Shown here: positions 42,315 to 45,141 of the stretch, in pieces
Layout: every line of letters starts with the position of its first letter
Position numbering within the stretch: position 1 is the stretch's first letter
DNA from: Telmatospirillum sp.
GTDB lineage: Bacteria; Pseudomonadota; Alphaproteobacteria; Rhodospirillales; Magnetospirillaceae
Length of the DNA: 45,141 bases
Direction: 5' to 3'
Assembly (NCBI GenBank): GCA_009712185.1
Contig: WASQ01000028.1
Location: forward strand, 9,561-54,701
Notes under the pieces: generated by a model
Databases searched by the model: none
Told to the model about the DNA's origin: nothing
The model's input: only the letters and a program-made list of their open reading frames with translations
Program-made: the position numbers and the translations under genes

Positions 42315-45141
42315 GCAGCCGCAGGACTGGTCCTGGGACGCCACTATCGGCGCTGCTCGCGCGCATGATCCTGTTTTGTGTTCTCCCCCTGTTTCTGGTG
42401 ACGATCGGCCAGGCCGTCACCAGTGTCCTGTCGGTCAGAAGCGAAATGGATCAGGAGGCCGCCGGCCTGGCACGGGGAGCGGCCAACGCCGTCGAAGAAT
42501 ATCTGGGAGCGCGGGTTTCGGGTCTGCTGTCTTTGGCCGGAACGCCGGCCGCCGGGCAGGAGACGGACTGGCCGGACCTTTATCGGCAGGCCCAGAGCTT
42601 CGAGCAGGGGTTCGGCAGTCACGTCATTCTGGCGGATCTCTCCCTCAGGATGCGTTTCAACACGCGGGAGCCCTTCGGAACTCCCTTGCCGTCGCTGCCC
42701 CAGGTGCAGGGCGTCGCCGCCGCGCCATTGGCGATAGCCACCGGACGGCCGGCGGTGGGCGATGCCTTTTTCGGCCCCATTGCCCGGACCACCCTCGTTG
42801 CCGTCGCCGTTCCCGTCATAAGGGATGGCAAGCCCACCTCCGTTCTCCTGACAACCCTCGCGGCCGCCCAGTTTCAGCCGCGTCTCGACAGGGTCGCCCT
42901 TCCGGACGGCTGGAGTCTGGTTTTACAGGACAGCAAGGGCACGCCGATCGCCCGACGGATCGCCCCGGATCACCATTGGTCCCAGGACCCGGATGCCGGG
43001 GAAGACCGGGGAACGCGGCGCTATTCGGTCGGACTGTCGACCTGCGGCTGGTCCGCGGTCATCGAGATACCGGGTCCGCTTTATCGGGCATCACTGTTTT
43101 CGGCCGCCGGATTTCTGGCGTCGGCCATACTCGGCGCCTCGCTGATCAGTGTCCTGGGTGGCGCGATCCTGAGCCGCCGGTTGGGCCGCGCCGTGGCGGC
43201 GGTGGCGGGAGCGGGGGCAGGTGATGCCGGTGCGGCAATCCCGGTACCGGAAATCGTGGAATTCGCGGACCTGCAAAGACGCCTGGAGGATGCCGCCGAA
43301 CAACACCGGTCGTCGGAGGCGGCGCTGCGGGCGAGCGAGCAGCGGTTTCGGGCAACCTTCGAACAGGCGGCCGTCGGCCTTGCGATCGTTTCTCCGGAAG
43401 GGCAGTGGATTCGCGTTAATCATAAGATGTGCGAAATTGTCTCTTACACCCATGACGAGCTTCTGCGGATCCGGTTCCAGGACATCACCCATCCAGACGA
43501 TCTTCAGGCCGACATGGCCGCGGTCCAGCGGGTTCTGGCGGGCGAGATCGACAGCTACAGCATGGAAAAACGATACATCCGCAAGGACGGTGGGCAGATC
43601 TGGGTCAATCTGACCGTCGCCCTGGTCTGGAAGCCGGACGGCAGTCCCGACTATTTCATTTCCGTGGTGGAGGATATCGAGGCGCGTAAACGGATGGAGG
43701 CGGTCCTCCGGGAAACGCAATCAAGCGCGCTTGAAGCTCAGCGACAGGCCCGGCTGGCGGCGCTTAACCTGATGGAGGATGCGGTCATGGCGCGGGAACG
43801 CGCCGAAGCGTCCGCGGCGGCCCTTCGCGAGAGCGAGGAACGTTTCACCCATGCCTTGTCGGCCACCCAGGCGGCGGGCTGGGACCGCGACCTGACCACC
43901 GGTATCATTACCCATAACCGCCGCTGGGGCGAGTTCCTGGGGCTGGACGATTCCCGGACGGACCATCCCGCCGAGTTGTTCGCGGAACGGATCCATCCTG
44001 ACGACCGGGCCCGGGTGGCCGCCACAGTCGAGGAGGCCTGCCGGGGCGATGGCCATTACACCGTGGAATATCGCCTGGCCGATGCCGAAGGAGCCTATCG
44101 GTGGGTGTCCGACCACGGCAGGGTGGTGGCGCGGGACAACAATCAGCAGGCGTTGCGCCCGTTGCGCCTGGTGGGCGCTTTCGCCGATATCACCGGACGT
44201 CGGAGGGCCGAGGAAAAACTGCGGGAATTGTCCCTGGCCGTGGAGCAGAGTCCGGAAAGCATCGTGATCACCAATCTCGACGGTGACATCGAATATGTGA
44301 ACGAGACCTTTGTCCAGAACACCGGTTACAGCCGCGAAGAGGTGCTGGGCCATAATCCCCGCATCCTGAAATCCGGCAAGACGCCGGGCGAGACCTTTTC
44401 CTCGCTCTGGCAGCGCCTGTCGCAAGGCCAGACCTGGAAGGGGGAATTCGTCAATCGCCGCAAGGACGGCAGCGAATTCATCGAGTTCGTCATCATCGTG
44501 CCCTTGCGTCAGGCCGACGGTCGGATCAGCCACTATGTCGCGGTCAAGGAGGACATTACCGAGAAAAAACGGCTGGGCCAGGAGTTGGACCAGTACCGCC
44601 ATCATCTTGAGGAACTGGTCGCCAGCCGGACCGCCGAACTGGAGTCGGCACGGGCGCTCGCCGACTCGGCCAACAGGGCTAAAAGCGCCTTTCTTGCCAA
44701 TATGAGCCACGAGATCCGCACGCCGATGAACGCGATCATCGGGCTGACCCACCTGCTCCGCCAGGGGGCGCCGTCACCGGAACAGATGGAGCGGCTCGAC
44801 AAGATCGATCAGGCGGCCCAGCACCTTCTGGCGATCATCAACGATATCCTGGATCTGTCGAAGATTGAGGCGGGGCGGTTACGCCTCGAGCATACGAACT
44901 TCGCCCTGGGGGCGATGCTGGACAATGTCCGCTCCCTGATCTCCGATCCAGCCCGGGTGCGCGGATTGTCTATCGTGGTCGACAGCGACGCCGTGCCTTT
45001 GTGGTTGAAAGGAGACCCGACGCGGCTGCGTCAGGCTTTGCTGAACTATGCCTCCAATGCCGTGAAATTCAGCGAACATGGCACGATCTGGCTGCGGACC
45101 CGGCTGCTGTCGGAAGATCGCGAGGGGCTGGTTGTCCGGTT
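42311..45141 (+). CDS. Multi-PAS sensor histidine kinase (3' end missing)
   Basis: Starts with ATGA overlapping the previous stop; 943 codons are visible before the window ends. Order: TM1 (about 18-40), an extracytoplasmic region of about 215 residues that may be Cache-like, TM2 (about 258-285), a coil, PAS 1 (about 340-465, RFRATFEQAAVGLAIVSPEG), PAS 2 (about 505-635, HALSATQAAGWDRDLTTGII), PAS 3 (about 640-760, SLAVEQSPESIVITNLDGDI), a coiled linker, and HisKA with His800 (AFLANMSHEIRTPMNAIIGL). The HATPase begins (GDPTRLRQALLNYASNAVKF) but is cut off. C-terminal receiver or Hpt domains, common behind this kinase type, may lie outside. Ligand unknown. Confidence 0.92.
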   Translation, partial: MSSRRTGPGTPLSALLARMILFCVLPLFLVTIGQAVTSVLSVRSEMDQEAAGLARGAANAVEEYLGARVSGLLSLAGTPAAGQETDWPDLYRQAQSFEQGFGSHVILADLSLRMRFNTREPFGTPLPSLPQVQGVAAAPLAIATGRPAVGDAFFGPIARTTLVAVAVPVIRDGKPTSVLLTTLAAAQFQPRLDRVALPDGWSLVLQDSKGTPIARRIAPDHHWSQDPDAGEDRGTRRYSVGLSTCGWSAVIEIPGPLYRASLFSAAGFLASAILGASLISVLGGAILSRRLGRAVAAVAGAGAGDAGAAIPVPEIVEFADLQRRLEDAAEQHRSSEAALRASEQRFRATFEQAAVGLAIVSPEGQWIRVNHKMCEIVSYTHDELLRIRFQDITHPDDLQADMAAVQRVLAGEIDSYSMEKRYIRKDGGQIWVNLTVALVWKPDGSPDYFISVVEDIEARKRMEAVLRETQSSALEAQRQARLAALNLMEDAVMARERAEASAAALRESEERFTHALSATQAAGWDRDLTTGIITHNRRWGEFLGLDDSRTDHPAELFAERIHPDDRARVAATVEEACRGDGHYTVEYRLADAEGAYRWVSDHGRVVARDNNQQALRPLRLVGAFADITGRRRAEEKLRELSLAVEQSPESIVITNLDGDIEYVNETFVQNTGYSREEVLGHNPRILKSGKTPGETFSSLWQRLSQGQTWKGEFVNRRKDGSEFIEFVIIVPLRQADGRISHYVAVKEDITEKKRLGQELDQYRHHLEELVASRTAELESARALADSANRAKSAFLANMSHEIRTPMNAIIGLTHLLRQGAPSPEQMERLDKIDQAAQHLLAIINDILDLSKIEAGRLRLEHTNFALGAMLDNVRSLISDPARVRGLSIVVDSDAVPLWLKGDPTRLRQALLNYASNAVKFSEHGTIWLRTRLLSEDREGLVVR

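Overview
The window is GC-rich DNA (about two thirds G+C by eye) from an alphaproteobacterium, most likely a Rhodospirillales-type organism. This is inferred from three things: the gene order erpA / dgt-argS-SPOR-nagZ-M50-scpA-scpB / tatABC / serS-surE-pcm-nlpD; strong codon bias with long antisense shadow ORFs; and putative promoters of the form TTGNNN-N17-TANNNT. No rRNA, tRNA, insertion sequence, phage gene or CRISPR array was seen.

Region 1 (1-10.1 kb, minus strand) is a urea uptake and hydrolysis operon read as urtA-urtB-urtC-urtD-urtE-ureD-ureA-ureB-ureC-ureE-ureF, with ureF cut by the left edge. A periplasmic binding protein, two permeases and two ATPases import urea. The nickel urease UreABC hydrolyses it, and UreD, UreE and UreF mature the enzyme. 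Genes overlap or nearly touch. A long hairpin separates urtA from urtB. UreB carries a 27-bp minisatellite at its C-terminus and UreE a His-rich tail. Upstream lies an AT-rich promoter region with a 28-bp perfect palindrome.

Region 2 (10.5-19.2 kb) is mixed: a small PilZ-like protein, a VOC/glyoxalase-fold protein, a STAS protein followed by an HBM-type chemoreceptor, dihydroxy-acid dehydratase (ilvD), exonuclease III (xthA), and a globin-coupled oxygen-sensing diguanylate cyclase of the DosC type.

Region 3 (19.2-33.0 kb) is the conserved housekeeping block: Fe-S assembly (erpA), dNTP hydrolysis (dgt), arginyl-tRNA synthetase, a SPOR-domain protein, NagZ muropeptide recycling, a site-2-protease-like M50 protein, condensin partners ScpA/ScpB, the Tat export system, seryl-tRNA synthetase, SurE, protein-isoaspartate methyltransferase, and an NlpD/DipM-type LysM-LytM lipoprotein.

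Region 4 (33.0-37.2 kb) looks like an insertion into that block. It holds a DgoR-like GntR regulator, an enolase-superfamily acid-sugar dehydratase, a short-chain dehydrogenase and an inositol-monophosphatase-family phosphatase, with a GT-N3-AC operator in front of the dehydratase gene. The next gene, a DUF815 AAA+ ATPase on the minus strand, is normally close to nlpD in related genomes.

Region 5 (38.5-45.1 kb, plus strand) is a signalling cluster: a REC-HD-GYP c-di-GMP phosphodiesterase, a hybrid kinase of unusual domain order (kinase-REC-PAS-PAS), and an ATGA-overlapping multi-PAS histidine kinase truncated by the right edge. With the globin-coupled cyclase and the PilZ-like protein, the window suggests substantial c-di-GMP signalling. 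Three genes (DUF815, nlpD, dgt) have promoter-like motifs so close to the start codon that leaderless transcripts are likely.
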